In this document: piece after piece, positions 20,421 to 32,400 of the stretch
Numbering within the stretch: the stretch's first letter is position 1
Layout: every line of letters begins with the position of its first letter
Virus record (IMG/VR): IMGVR_UViG_3300035564_000075
Location: 1 to 64,000 of that record
Reading direction: 5' to 3' (one strand)
DNA length: 64,000 nucleotides
Origin: a virus
Notes under the pieces: model-generated
What the model was told of the DNA's origin: nothing
The model's input: the letters and a program-made list of their open reading frames with translations, nothing else
Databases searched by the model: none
Made by a program: the position numbers and the translations under genes

Positions 20421-23400
20421 GATTACTGATCTTGCAGGGCTGCTATCTGGCCCAAGTTATGGCCTACGTGTTTCGAAGAGTGAGCAAGAAGATGGTACAA
20501 CCCGTATCACTGTTTGGCAACCTAATAGGCCAGCAAAAAAGCTAACGTTAGATGTTCGCTCTTCCGAAGGGGGTGCATTCGGAGGAGTTTTTGAGATACT
20601 CAATAAGAGTAAGCGCACCGCCTATGTAGAAGCCCCATTACTTCAGGCAGAAGTAAGTGAAGGAGAAGAGACTAAGTTTGCCGGTTCTAGCTCTATGCAG
20701 ATGCTTGCACAGAGAATTTGGACATCCTTCGAGCGCGCCTCAGGACAAGTTGGTGCCACTCCACATTCTGTATTCTGGAGTTCCGTAGTAAGGGGAAACG
20801 AGGAAGTTCAGCCTGCTACTGCACTTGGTTGGCATGCCAATGAGTTGGCACAGAACATCACACGTGGTCAGATACGCTTCAATGTCAATGCAATGGGCAA
20901 ACCTCTATATCCTAGTGATGTAGAGCAAGTCCAGAGAGACCTGATGTCTCAAATCAGGTATGGCAAGAATCAGATTATGGGTCCTGGCAACCAGCATGAT
21001 CAGGGCGTTGGTGCAACCTTTGGTGAACTGGGACGTGGTGGATATGTGCAGAAGGGCGGGTTCCTAATTCCTATCACACAGATAACCAGAACTACTGCAG
21101 AGGGAACTGAATGGTTCCTACCAGGAACTGCAGAAAGTGCCGCAAAGTCTCTTCGTAGAATTGGTACATTGCCTCCAGAAGCACTTCCTTATACTAAGGG
21201 AGTGGGTCCAAATAACGTCTATCAGCAAATGCAAGCAACCCCTGCAACCGGACAGGGAGCAGGCTATGCGCTATTGAATATGATCCATCCTGGTGAAACT
21301 CAGGCACGTACTGCGCCTGTAGGCAACCTTTGGGTATCTGGTGTTAGTGGTATCCCTGGTGGTGGACTAGAGCCTTCTAATGCATGGAGACCATCTGCAT
21401 GGGGAAACACCACGGTTGAGGATCTCGATCTTCCTATTAGGAATATTGGAGAGGCCACTGCTGAAAACTTCCCGTTCAAGTTCCGCAATGTAGTAGGAAA
21501 GAACTATGAACCTGGGGAAGGTTCTCCTATCGTTGGTACATACAATGTTGGCGGAAGTGAAAGGAACCTAACTCTACGTCCAGTAGAGAGTGCTCCACTA
21601 TCTCCTTTGTCACAAGTTGTGCTTGTTCCATCATGGAAGAATCCAGTAACTGGTGAATTCCTTGCAACCAAGAAGAGGGGTGCGGTAGCAGTATCTGATG
21701 CAGAGGTACTGGCTGTATCTCAAAGATCTGGTTTGCCAGCACAGAGAGTAGAGGGTTATACCTCTCTGGCGTTGTCTGTTACCAGTCTATACAGAACTGC
21801 ACAGAAAACTGGTGGTACTATCAAGGCACTTGGCGTTCCTACTGGCATGGAACAGTATGTCCATGTAGGTGGACAGAAGGTACCGATCGATTTGGTTACT
21901 GGTGAACTGAAGTCATCTCTTGCCATCACGCAGGACTTTATGGCTTCTCGTTCTCGTTCTCAGGTACTGATGATGCTTGAGGATTACACCAAGAGAACCA
22001 GTGTTTCCGGTGGTCAAGAATTGGTAGAGTACTACAAGAAAGAGTTTATGTCTGGTAAGAGACCTGCTACTATGGAGGAACTTGCCTCTCAACTTAGCAT
22101 TTATGGCGAAGGACAGACTGAAGAGATCAGCAGACTGCAGAGATGGAAGTCATCTCTGACTGACATGAATACTGTCTTCAACATGAGCGAACTAAGCAAG
22201 GAAGAGTTGAGGATTCATGGTACAACCAATGCATCTAATCTTTCTACCTACATAGACCAAAGAATTTCTACTGTTCGTGACTCTGCATTCTCTGGTAATG
22301 GTATGCAACTTGGTAGTGAGATCTTCAAGAATACAGTTCTTGCAGAGAGTGATGCAGAGAGAGCTATGAAGCGCTATGGCGGCTTCTTGACACCAGAGGG
22401 TAACGAGATAGTCCATGGTGCCATGCATCCAGAGTCTATCAAGTGGGCAATCCAGGCTGCAATGGCAACTGGAATGACACAATCACAGGCAACAAAAGAT
22501 GTCAAGAGAAGGTTCACGTTTCAAGATCCTTCTGGCAATCCTATAACACTTCAGCAAGCTATCAAGCTTGGCGAGAGTGGTAAACTTCCTATTGCCTTTG
22601 AGCATCCAGAAAGAAGAAGTGTAGTTCTGATGGGACAGCCTCTTCCAAGAATGATGGAATGGGCTTCAAGGCAGACAAGAATTGGTTATGAGACTGGTAC
22701 ATATCTGTCTTCTATGTTTCCAAAATTCATGTCAGGTATTGGTGCGAACACACGTGAATCTCACAAAATGAGAGGCATGGAAGGACCCGAGCGTGAAGTA
22801 GATGCTTATGTAAAGTGGTCACTCACTCTTGCAAAGCAGAATGAGCAGTATCCTGATATTACTAAGCTAGGAAAGGGAAGGGAATATACAGGAAAGGAAG
22901 AGACTGCTGCGGCTATGACCGTTGCAGAAGACTTGCTTGTAAAATCTGCTTCAGATCTTGCCGAAACTAGAAACAATCCCGATGCAACTCCAGAGATGAT
23001 CAATCAAATGGAGGATGCATATCAATATCGCAAGTCCAACTTCATGGAAATAAGACAGAAGCTGGATATGCCGCCTGAAATGCCGCTTATGCCAGAGAAG
23101 TATCAGGAAGTAAGCGAATCCAATATGAGTAATATTGGTTCCTGGCTATCTTCCCCAGAGGGACAGCAGGCAAGTGACGAAACCAAGCTAGACTTCATTC
23201 GCTCTACTATTGGAGAGGGAGAGGGACCCCTATTCTATGGTCATATCAAGGATGGCAAACTCGTTTCTGGCCCTGGACATCTAATTCCACGCCCTGAACT
23301 TATCAAGGAACTGCAGTACAACGACAAGATCACTGGAGAGTCAATTGGTAACATCTCTGCTCTCTATACTGGAATCTTTTCTGGTAAGTCTGGACCCGAG

Positions 23401-26400
23401 AGACTATTCAACATCCTAAAGGATCGTCTAGGCGCAAAGAGCGAGGCTTACAAGAATGCATGGGGCTTCAAGACTCCATCTGGTTGGGGTGGTAGATTTG
23501 GAAACCTAGAGGCTCTTGCACCAGATGAAATCTATCTGCCTCCAAGTGAGCGCAAGAGAATGCTTCGTCAGATGGGATTCAGGGGACAGAAGCTATCCAA
23601 GGCCATGCTGCAACTTGAGAAGATGGGTGATGTACAGGGAATCGGATTCCGTATTCCTGTAGGTTCACGCGGCCAGCAGATGATGGCAATGAGACTTGTT
23701 ACAGAAAGGACTCTGCGCGAGAGACTTGGCAGTGCTGTAAATCGTGGTGCGTTACTTGGACAATTGAAGCAGACTACTGGTATGTCCTTTGTCAGCAAGC
23801 AGTTCGCTGCCGTTGGTAAGGGTGACTTCGATGCAGACTTTATGATGTCTTTGTTCGGTTTGGCTAGGGACAAGGATGATAATCTCGTCAAGACCGATAC
23901 CACCGAACTGGGTGCAATTCAGATAAAGACCAGTGAGGATGCTGTAGGGCTTCTTCGTAAGATGGGATTGAATGTAGAGGAAGACATTCCAAAGGAGTCT
24001 CTGGATACTATCAAGGAAGTTCTTGATAAACCAGGATTCCACTCTGCACAAGAGGTTATGGAAGCCTTCTTCAAGCTAGGCGTTTCAGAGACTGGTCGTG
24101 GCACTACCTACAACATCCAGCGTATCTTCACGCCTTTCATGCAGATGGCAGGCTTCAAGACAAAGCAAGTTGATGCAGTTACCTCTGCAATGCAGAAGAT
24201 CTACAGTGCCGCATTGGACAACTGGAATGTAAAGAACAAGCGTGAGCTATTGGGCGACACGCTTACTTCCGCTATCTCTACTGCAGAGATCCGTATGGGA
24301 GATAGTGGTCCATATCTGCACCTGGGAACGCGTATTCCTAAGAAGGGTTCTCCTGGAAACATTGGTTACAACTTTGCGCCCGAGCAACTTGTTCAGGGTG
24401 GCGTAAAGAATCTCATGCTGGAACTTGCACGCAGAGCCAACACTCCTCTTGAGGTTGTTGGAAAGAATGGCGAAATTACCAAGGAATATCAGTGGACTGC
24501 AGAATCTGTAGCACAGCTATTCACTGGTCCTGGCAAGAGCTCTAAGGCGCTAAAGGCAAAACTAGAAGCTGCTGGACTTGGCAACTTCTATGGTCCTCTT
24601 GCTGAAGAGATCAACTCTAAGTTCGAGGGTGCAAAAGATCACGAAGATACCATAAGAATCAGCAATGAATTTATGATGACACCGATCGTGGGCTCTACTC
24701 TTACTTCTGCATTGGTACGTGCTAATGGAGATCCAGATGCAGAGTATGCTGCTGCTGAATTCTTCCGTAAGTCAGGTTACTCTGGCAAGCTGATCAAGGC
24801 TTCTGCAACTCTTGCTCGTATTCAATTGGGCAAGGCAGATGTCTCTGCCGATGAGATCTTCGATGCTCTAAAGGTAATGCCAAAGGGTGTTGATAGAGAG
24901 TCACTTGTTCAGGTTGCCATTCAGCGTGGTATTAGAGTGCCAAAGTATCAGGGCAAGGAAGGCGCTCCAGATCCTAAGAGACAGGTGGAAGCTGCATTTG
25001 AGAGAGCAGTTCCACAACAGGGTGTCCTAGCCACTGGTGCTGCTGCCAGAAGAGGCAGGGGCGGAATGAGTCCCGTAGAGCGTGCAGTAGTTGAGAGTGC
25101 TACTCAAATTGCTCCTGGTGTTGGTAGAAGGGCGGGACTTATCCCAGATCCTGATGCCATTCTGGAGAGGAATATAGACGATGTATCAATGGGAGAGGCT
25201 GACAGACTATTGGGTGCTGCTGTATCAAGTGCTCCTAGAGTTCTGTCTGCTTTGGGCGGCAAAGATACTGGACTATATAGCAGAATCCAGGCCGCTGTAT
25301 CTGCTGCTACAGGTGTTGGCGTTGGTGATCTTGGTTCAAGATTCGGCAATCAACTAGCCGAGCAGATTGGTGGTGCTTCTTCTACTCCCGAGAATCTTGA
25401 GAAGTTCGTGCGCGCATTGGGCGCAGGTGACTTCGACAAGATCAAGGAAGTTCAGAAGGGTGTATCTGCATCCAGAATTGGTGCCTATGTTGCTCCTAGA
25501 GCATCAGCTAAGATGAACATGGCTGCTGTAACTGCACTGAACGCCAGTGGTCAGGCTGCACAGATTGCAGGCATTGGTGATATGAATGCAGTTGAAAGAG
25601 AAGTGGGTAAGCAAGCGCAGGAAGTAACAATATCCCCTGAAGCGCAGAAGGCTGCAAAGCTAGAGACACTGTACAATAACTGGATTGCCATGACTGATAA
25701 GCATGGCAAGATTATGGAGAAGTACCAACCCGCCTTTGATAAGATGGTACATGATTTTGGAGAAGTTGGTAAAGACTTCGAAAAAATGAGCAAGGGCGAA
25801 AAGAGGGGCGTGGTTGGTGGCTTCGCTGCACAGCGTGAGGAAGATGCCAAGTCTGAACAAGCTGCTGCAAGACAGGCTGCTCAGGGAAGAATCGCTGCTG
25901 GTGGCGGAACTGGTACACCAGAAGATATAGCCCTTGCTGCTAGTGGTGGTGACGAGGGCGGTAGTACTCCTGGAAGAAGAATCGCTTCAACCTTCCGCAA
26001 GCTATTAGGCGGTTGGGGCCTAATGTACATGAAGGATATTGCTGGCTACGTGACTGGTGGTGTTGGTTGGGGACAGGGCGAAGCAGAGCAGTATCGTGGT
26101 GCACAGGCTGGCGTGATTGGCAAGCAAGTTGGAATGACTTCTCCATACCAGTCATACGCACAACGTACTGCCACCATGATGGGTCTTGCGGGAAGTGATG
26201 TAAACGCAAAGCAATATCTGGATAGAATACAGGCACAGAACCAAGCAATTCAGCTTGGCTTTGGTGGTCTATCTGCTGGTGTGGCTGGTGCGGCTGGTTA
26301 CTCATTCATTGCGCAAAGTGGTGCACTTGGAGCAGGTCTTGCATCAGAAGCAAGTATTGGTGCAGTTGCTCCTATACTTGGATTGGCAATCGGTGCTGGT

Positions 26401-29013
26401 GCAGTTGCTGCCAATGTTATTGGTAGGGCATCCGATACACAAGGTACTGGTTATGGTCTTTCTAAGGCAACTTCCTTTGGTAGCGCACTTGCTAACATAG
26501 GATCGATTGCCGCAAACAAGATACAGGACAAAACTCAAAAGGCTCAAAGTAATCAATCAGCAATTGATTACACAATAGCAAGAGACATTGTTACCAGTGG
26601 TGGAAGGGTGGCGCAGTTTGCTGGTGGTTCACCAGATGCTGTAAAGGCTGCTTCTCTTGCTACAATATTCTCTGAGCAATATGGACTTGATGCACAGAGT
26701 GCTGCACAGGTGGCCGCATTCTATGTTCAAAATCCTAATATGACGATGAACGCTACTTCTGTAAAAGCACTTGCTGCTAATTATAGCTATGGCGGAAATA
26801 TGGAGGCCATATCAGGTGGTGCCGTTGTAAATTCCGGTTTCAGTGGTAAGCAAGCACAAGATATAGCGCAGAGGGGTATGCAGACACTGGCCGGTGGACA
26901 AAAGATATTCAACGGTGTAACATCCTATGATGTTGCAACGGGCAAGCCTATATCTGGTGACAGGTATTCAACGCCAACCGTGTATAAGCAACTAGAGCAA
27001 GAGGCAATTGCTGGTGGACAGAAGTTCCTTGGTCAGGTTCCTGGTGGTCAGTATCTGCAATATGGTGCACAGGGAGCTACACCAGCCAATGGAATGAATA
27101 TCGTTGCACAGAACCAATATGCACAACAAGCATTTGGTCTAACTCCATATCAGCAACAGGCTATGATGACATCTGGTACTTTTACTGATCAGTTGAGAAA
27201 CTATGGCTGGAAGGGTTCACAGCTTGACGTAAAAGATATGATGGCTGCAGGACAGATCACACAGGCGCAGTCTTATAGGTATGCTCTACAGGCACAGTAT
27301 GGATCACAACTTCTTGGTGGTATGGCTTCTGGAAATCCACTAACATGGTCATCCGTAGCCAGGGCCTCTGGACAGGCTGGCATACCATCTTATGGTGGCT
27401 TGCAGACTACATGGGGACAGAATGTATCAAGTCAGTATCTTGGATTCACTGACATCAATCCTACAACGGGTGCCCCTACTGGACAGGCATGGGGAACCAG
27501 TTCTCTTGCCATGTATGGTACTCCTGCTCCAGCAGTAGCGCAACAGATTTGGAATAGGTTGCCACAACCAAACGAAAGAGGGATTGGTGTAAATGCTGGA
27601 CAAGGATTTACTTTAGGACAGGCACAAGCTGCTTATGGTAAGTATGGTGGTGGCGCAATCAACGCCATGACGAACGGCTTCAATGTCAATGGTACTACTT
27701 ACTATGGACAGCAAGGATTGCAGGGTTTCCAGAATCAGCAATCTTATGACTTCTCTATGGCTTCTGCTGGCTTGGCAATGACAGGCGCAAAGGCAAGTTT
27801 GGCATTTGCAACTGGTATTGGTATCAACAAGTACAACAATATCAATCCTCAGACCGGACAGTACTTCAACATAGGCGCACAGAGCTATGGCTTCGATGCT
27901 GGTAAGTATGGATCATACCAATCAGTAGGTGGTGGTATGTGGGGCATTGAGGATGCACAGCGCTATCTTGGATATGCACAGCAACAGGCTAGCTTTGGCT
28001 TCCAGCAGAAAGGAATGAATTTGCAGGCTACGCAGTTTGGACAGACGATGGGATTGCAGTGGCAAGGCATGCAACTAAGTAGACAACAGGGTACAGAGGA
28101 ATATCAGTTCCAGTCTGGTCTAGCTGCACATCAGTTTGGTTTTGGACAGACGATGTTCAGAGAGCAGGCAAGATTTACTTCTGGCCGTGAGCGTCGCCTG
28201 GAAGAGATGCAGAACAAGGAAAATGTTACCGTCTATGGAATGGAAAAGAATCAGAGAGACAAGGAATTCGCATTCCAGAAAGAGAGATGGAAGCTAGAAG
28301 AGCAACAGCACAAGTTGCAGATCCAGCAGTTTGCAGAGACTAAGAAACTACAGCAAGAAGAGTTGGATGCCAACCGCAAGTTCTGGGAAGAAGGCAAGAA
28401 GCTCTCCGAGGCGGCTGTACAACTACAGCGTGCTGAGTTCATTGAGAACAACAAACTACAGCAACAGTCTGCTGCACTTCAGGCTGCACAAGCACAAGCA
28501 ACCAAGCAGATGGCCGATGTTATGATTCCATACACCAAGTATAGTGGTGATGTAAGTGGTATGCTGGACAGCATGAACGCAACTACCCTTCCAGACATGA
28601 TAGCCTATTTGACAAATGTAAACTCTGGAATGATAACCTTCATCTCAAATCTAGCTACAGTTCAGGCATTACTAGGTGGTGGCTGGCAAGGACCTCTTCC
28701 TGGAGAAGGACAGCATGCTACTGGTGGTTCTCTTGGCCCTGGTGTTTCTTCCGTTGGTGAGGCTGGTTGGGAGTTCGCCGTTGGTAATCAGATTATCCCA
28801 CATGCAACATCCGTAGGACTATATAATGCTGGTATGCGTCCTGGCATGAGTTTTGCACAGGGCACCAATAAGATCAACGAGTATATGGATAGGGCAATGC
28901 TTCCATTCAGTGGAGGCGGTGGTTCTAAGCCGATGCAAGTCAATGTATACGTTGGTAATGAACTGTTGCAGTCCTTTATTATTGACGCAGTTAGCAAGGA
29001 TCTAAACAACTAA
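20407..29013 (+). CDS. tape measure protein
   Basis: About 2,868 residues, by far the longest gene here, following the chaperone pair. The start at 20407 (GGAG nine bases upstream) is preferred to ATG 20374. Long helical stretches dominate; a glycine/alanine-rich hydrophobic region (about residues 1950-2010, LGAGLASEASIGAVAPILGL) may cross the membrane when DNA is delivered. Residues about 2500-2710 are extremely glutamine-rich and turn into a coiled coil. Near 2770 a GGSLGPGVSSVGEAGWEFAV motif like that of many tape measures is seen. At about 0.15 nm per residue, tail length would be near 430 nm (estimate). Confidence 0.92.
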   Translation: MPPYKITDLAGLLSGPSYGLRVSKSEQEDGTTRITVWQPNRPAKKLTLDVRSSEGGAFGGVFEILNKSKRTAYVEAPLLQAEVSEGEETKFAGSSSMQMLAQRIWTSFERASGQVGATPHSVFWSSVVRGNEEVQPATALGWHANELAQNITRGQIRFNVNAMGKPLYPSDVEQVQRDLMSQIRYGKNQIMGPGNQHDQGVGATFGELGRGGYVQKGGFLIPITQITRTTAEGTEWFLPGTAESAAKSLRRIGTLPPEALPYTKGVGPNNVYQQMQATPATGQGAGYALLNMIHPGETQARTAPVGNLWVSGVSGIPGGGLEPSNAWRPSAWGNTTVEDLDLPIRNIGEATAENFPFKFRNVVGKNYEPGEGSPIVGTYNVGGSERNLTLRPVESAPLSPLSQVVLVPSWKNPVTGEFLATKKRGAVAVSDAEVLAVSQRSGLPAQRVEGYTSLALSVTSLYRTAQKTGGTIKALGVPTGMEQYVHVGGQKVPIDLVTGELKSSLAITQDFMASRSRSQVLMMLEDYTKRTSVSGGQELVEYYKKEFMSGKRPATMEELASQLSIYGEGQTEEISRLQRWKSSLTDMNTVFNMSELSKEELRIHGTTNASNLSTYIDQRISTVRDSAFSGNGMQLGSEIFKNTVLAESDAERAMKRYGGFLTPEGNEIVHGAMHPESIKWAIQAAMATGMTQSQATKDVKRRFTFQDPSGNPITLQQAIKLGESGKLPIAFEHPERRSVVLMGQPLPRMMEWASRQTRIGYETGTYLSSMFPKFMSGIGANTRESHKMRGMEGPEREVDAYVKWSLTLAKQNEQYPDITKLGKGREYTGKEETAAAMTVAEDLLVKSASDLAETRNNPDATPEMINQMEDAYQYRKSNFMEIRQKLDMPPEMPLMPEKYQEVSESNMSNIGSWLSSPEGQQASDETKLDFIRSTIGEGEGPLFYGHIKDGKLVSGPGHLIPRPELIKELQYNDKITGESIGNISALYTGIFSGKSGPERLFNILKDRLGAKSEAYKNAWGFKTPSGWGGRFGNLEALAPDEIYLPPSERKRMLRQMGFRGQKLSKAMLQLEKMGDVQGIGFRIPVGSRGQQMMAMRLVTERTLRERLGSAVNRGALLGQLKQTTGMSFVSKQFAAVGKGDFDADFMMSLFGLARDKDDNLVKTDTTELGAIQIKTSEDAVGLLRKMGLNVEEDIPKESLDTIKEVLDKPGFHSAQEVMEAFFKLGVSETGRGTTYNIQRIFTPFMQMAGFKTKQVDAVTSAMQKIYSAALDNWNVKNKRELLGDTLTSAISTAEIRMGDSGPYLHLGTRIPKKGSPGNIGYNFAPEQLVQGGVKNLMLELARRANTPLEVVGKNGEITKEYQWTAESVAQLFTGPGKSSKALKAKLEAAGLGNFYGPLAEEINSKFEGAKDHEDTIRISNEFMMTPIVGSTLTSALVRANGDPDAEYAAAEFFRKSGYSGKLIKASATLARIQLGKADVSADEIFDALKVMPKGVDRESLVQVAIQRGIRVPKYQGKEGAPDPKRQVEAAFERAVPQQGVLATGAAARRGRGGMSPVERAVVESATQIAPGVGRRAGLIPDPDAILERNIDDVSMGEADRLLGAAVSSAPRVLSALGGKDTGLYSRIQAAVSAATGVGVGDLGSRFGNQLAEQIGGASSTPENLEKFVRALGAGDFDKIKEVQKGVSASRIGAYVAPRASAKMNMAAVTALNASGQAAQIAGIGDMNAVEREVGKQAQEVTISPEAQKAAKLETLYNNWIAMTDKHGKIMEKYQPAFDKMVHDFGEVGKDFEKMSKGEKRGVVGGFAAQREEDAKSEQAAARQAAQGRIAAGGGTGTPEDIALAASGGDEGGSTPGRRIASTFRKLLGGWGLMYMKDIAGYVTGGVGWGQGEAEQYRGAQAGVIGKQVGMTSPYQSYAQRTATMMGLAGSDVNAKQYLDRIQAQNQAIQLGFGGLSAGVAGAAGYSFIAQSGALGAGLASEASIGAVAPILGLAIGAGAVAANVIGRASDTQGTGYGLSKATSFGSALANIGSIAANKIQDKTQKAQSNQSAIDYTIARDIVTSGGRVAQFAGGSPDAVKAASLATIFSEQYGLDAQSAAQVAAFYVQNPNMTMNATSVKALAANYSYGGNMEAISGGAVVNSGFSGKQAQDIAQRGMQTLAGGQKIFNGVTSYDVATGKPISGDRYSTPTVYKQLEQEAIAGGQKFLGQVPGGQYLQYGAQGATPANGMNIVAQNQYAQQAFGLTPYQQQAMMTSGTFTDQLRNYGWKGSQLDVKDMMAAGQITQAQSYRYALQAQYGSQLLGGMASGNPLTWSSVARASGQAGIPSYGGLQTTWGQNVSSQYLGFTDINPTTGAPTGQAWGTSSLAMYGTPAPAVAQQIWNRLPQPNERGIGVNAGQGFTLGQAQAAYGKYGGGAINAMTNGFNVNGTTYYGQQGLQGFQNQQSYDFSMASAGLAMTGAKASLAFATGIGINKYNNINPQTGQYFNIGAQSYGFDAGKYGSYQSVGGGMWGIEDAQRYLGYAQQQASFGFQQKGMNLQATQFGQTMGLQWQGMQLSRQQGTEEYQFQSGLAAHQFGFGQTMFREQARFTSGRERRLEEMQNKENVTVYGMEKNQRDKEFAFQKERWKLEEQQHKLQIQQFAETKKLQQEELDANRKFWEEGKKLSEAAVQLQRAEFIENNKLQQQSAALQAAQAQATKQMADVMIPYTKYSGDVSGMLDSMNATTLPDMIAYLTNVNSGMITFISNLATVQALLGGGWQGPLPGEGQHATGGSLGPGVSSVGEAGWEFAVGNQIIPHATSVGLYNAGMRPGMSFAQGTNKINEYMDRAMLPFSGGGGSKPMQVNVYVGNELLQSFIIDAVSKDLNN
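21432..21442. repeat. TCCTANTAGGA palindrome (T centre)
   Basis: TCCTATTAGGA inside the tape measure gene, flanked T and A to make a 13-base palindrome. Confidence 0.8.
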
Positions 29014-29462
29014 TGACAACATACAGTTACTTCACTCTTACTACAATGAACCGTGGTGCATCTGGTCCAACTACTACCAAGAAATTCAGGGTAGTAGATG
29101 GTGGCTATGCTCCCTATCTTGAGAAAGCAGAGAACATGGATGTTACGGTAGAGGGCAAGCTGGATATTTCACAAGGTGCCGTTCATAAAGCCTACGATTT
29201 CATTGTCAAGGTTTATCAGGAAGATCCAAGTGGTGATTCCAGCTATGCAACCTATGCCGACTTAGAGACATTTTTCAGGTATAATAAACCATTGGGCTCT
29301 CCTTCAAACATGTTCTACATGACTGACCACTATGGTGAACATAGCTATGTCAAGTTTGGTGGGCAATTGAAACAACAACCCGCTACTGTGTTTCTTGAAG
29401 GAAAGAATGCAATTTACTTCATTCAAATTTCTCTGAAAGTACTGGATCAGGTTGACATATGA
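29013..29462 (+). CDS. tail tip protein, distal-tail-like
   Basis: A 149-residue protein coupled to the tape measure (TAATG). It is beta-rich (FRVVDGGYAPYLEKAENMDVTV) and sits where siphophages encode the distal tail or first tail-tip protein. Its small size resembles lambda gpM-type tip proteins rather than full Dit proteins. Assignment is positional. Confidence 0.6.
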   Translation: MTTYSYFTLTTMNRGASGPTTTKKFRVVDGGYAPYLEKAENMDVTVEGKLDISQGAVHKAYDFIVKVYQEDPSGDSSYATYADLETFFRYNKPLGSPSNMFYMTDHYGEHSYVKFGGQLKQQPATVFLEGKNAIYFIQISLKVLDQVDI

Positions 29463-32400
29463 GAACAGTTTCTGATGCAATCACCAATGTAATCACCAAA
29501 GAAACGATGTACAAGGTGTTGCCTAGAATCACTGCTTACAAATCACGTGTATATTTTGAGAATGCAGACCTAGACGACCACGCTCCTTCGTTGCCTTTAC
29601 ACTCTGGACAGATAGTTCTTCCAGAGGCTGTTACCCTATCTGCTACAGCCCACAAAGCCATAACAGTTGTTGTCAACACTGGAGTTATCAAGTTTCTGAT
29701 TGAGGGAGACTCTTCTCCACTCACTCCACTTATTAGCAGTTCTCCGATCGTTGCAGATTACTTGAGCAGACCTGCATGGTATGGCAATAAGCTATATTAC
29801 AGCAATGGCAGTGGCTGGCTTGAAACCACCATTGATACAGATAAGGTAGTCGCAAGGAACACTGCATGCGCAAGTGCACCTTCTGTATGGTTGGATGGTG
29901 GTGTTGCCGCTGTACACATGGTAGGAGATGGACAGGCCATCTATGTGTATATCGAAGATGGAAGAGTCAACTTTGGCTATATTGATTCTAACAAGGATTA
30001 CCACGATTGCCCAGGACACATCTTCGATCCAGTATGTGTTTTGGATGCAACCGTAGATGCTGGACTAATACATTATTCTACTGCCGCAAAAGTAGGTAAC
30101 AAGATCTTTGCATACTTCAGCAGGTACGATGGTGCCGTGGTGGGTGTTTACTATCAGACTGAAGACGGTATCAATGGAAGCTGGTCAGACTTCTTCGTTG
30201 CAATTCCAGAGGATCTAAGCGCATTCGACCTAACAAATGCTATAAGCGTCGATGGCAATGTTTTCCTAATAGGAAGATTCTATAGGAAGGATCAGTTTTC
30301 TGCCGATGCAGTATACACCTTGCTTCTACAATCTCCAGATGGCATGACCTTCAATATGGATAGAAGGTCTCTTGTCACTACCATTGACGATCGCTTTGAA
30401 GTATTCTATGATAGCACTACCAAAGAAGTGGGATTCATTGCCAAGAACAAGTCATATCGTTCAACTGCTCCATTCTGGATGATAGGTGAAGATGCAGAAA
30501 GCATAACCATTGACATGGATTCTGTGTCTGGTTCTGTTACTTCTGGTTGGGCTGTGAAGCTGAAGTCTGGAGAAGAGGAATACTTTGCTAATGAATTGGT
30601 AGCAGAGGGAAACTTTGCCGATCTATACCTTGGTGTCGAGACAGGTGTTGCTGGAGATGAAGACGATCCTGGCTTTGAGTTTGTACACTATCACCAATGC
30701 GTTATAGAAAGTGTAGAGAAAGGTTGGGCCGATGGTGTTAGGGAGATGCAGATAAAATTACTACCTGCGGCTCTCTGGCAAACACAGTCTATGACACATC
30801 CCTTCTATATGGAATGGCAGGGCAAGCAGTATTTGCAAGCCAAGATCCTGACCCTAGACAATTTGTATGCTGCCAGCGATAGTAATGGACAGCTATGGTC
30901 GCTATCACAGGACTTCTGGCAGGCAAGCAATCCAAAGGCTTATGCGGTACAGACACATGCTGGACAACAAACAACTGATACATGGGCCGATGATCTCGTA
31001 GATTCTGCACTTGCTGTATCTTATCCCGAGTTCGGTTCTTCTGCAACCTACCAGATGAATATCTATGGCTGGTCTAGGGCTGGTATCCCTTCTTGCAACC
31101 CCAATGAGGCCGATTCTACCCCTACTTCCACCCCTAATGATAAGTTCTATGGATTATTGCTGGTAGAAGACTTGGATGGTGTTGAACATACGATCGTAAC
31201 AACGGATGGAGAACTTGCATCTAACCCAGGCTTCCCTATTGGAGACACATCACACACAAATCCTCCTCAGACATGGTTTGGTGCTGGCGTTAGGGCTGGT
31301 TCCTATCCTGTTTCTTATAACCTGAGCCGTTCAACGCATAGCATCTTGCCAGGATGGAAGATAAAGAAACTAGGAGTAAGGGTTGTCTCAGATCCTGCCA
31401 ATGCCACGCACAGCACCACCTATTATCTTGAACGTGTGGATATGCCAAGGATTACCGTTGCATACTCTACAACGAGTAGTGTTGGTTTCGATGCGGTTAC
31501 AGTTCCTAATACTGTATTCACCACGCAGAAAGGTGTTGCACAGATCCTGTTCTCTGTATCGCCTTACTCTACTTGGAACTTCGAGTTGAGTGGTAGGTTT
31601 ACCTACATAGGACCATACTCTTATGTCGGCTTGATAGGACTGGCTACCGACAAAGACAACTTTGTAGTTGGATATGTGAGATCTGGCTATCTTGGACTTG
31701 CCAGAGTCAACCAAGGAATCCGCACTACCATTCAGGAAGTGCCTCTTGCAGAACTGATAGAAGCAACCCATGTGGACGGAAGCAATCTCATCCACGATGG
31801 ATTGACAGTTGATGTTCGCTTCTGGCACAAAGATGGCAACTTTGGTGTTGAGTACAAACTGCCAAGCACAGTTGATTGGCCTCTAAGGGGTAGTCAGCTT
31901 ACTCATACATGGGAAACCGCAGATGGCGTTATTGCCTATGAAGTTCCAGTTCCTACGCTAGAAGAAACTGGCATGAGTACAGATAGCACTGGTTCTTATG
32001 TCTACCATGTAGGAATCTATGCGATCATCGATCCACCTAAGTTCCGTACAACCGGATTCCGTTCATCTGGTAGTATTGCACCTACGAAGCCATGCGATAT
32101 AGATCCTTTCTCTGGATATTCTCAGCTATACAGGTTTCCACACACAGGTAAGGTATCCTGCGATGATATAGTTTACAACTTTAGCTCAAAAGATGTCTCA
32201 CTTTCGGGCGTAAGTGGATCATCTGGTGGCTATGGCAAGAATCCATACGACTACGATCCCGATACCCTAACAGGACAGTACCTGCCAAAGGCCAGGGGTC
32301 CTTATCTCATCTACAATATCCAGGACTGGGCTTGCTGCAACAAGGATCTTGTTGGTGGCTATCACTTTACTGGTACGCATGCTATTGAGTTCTCTGACTT

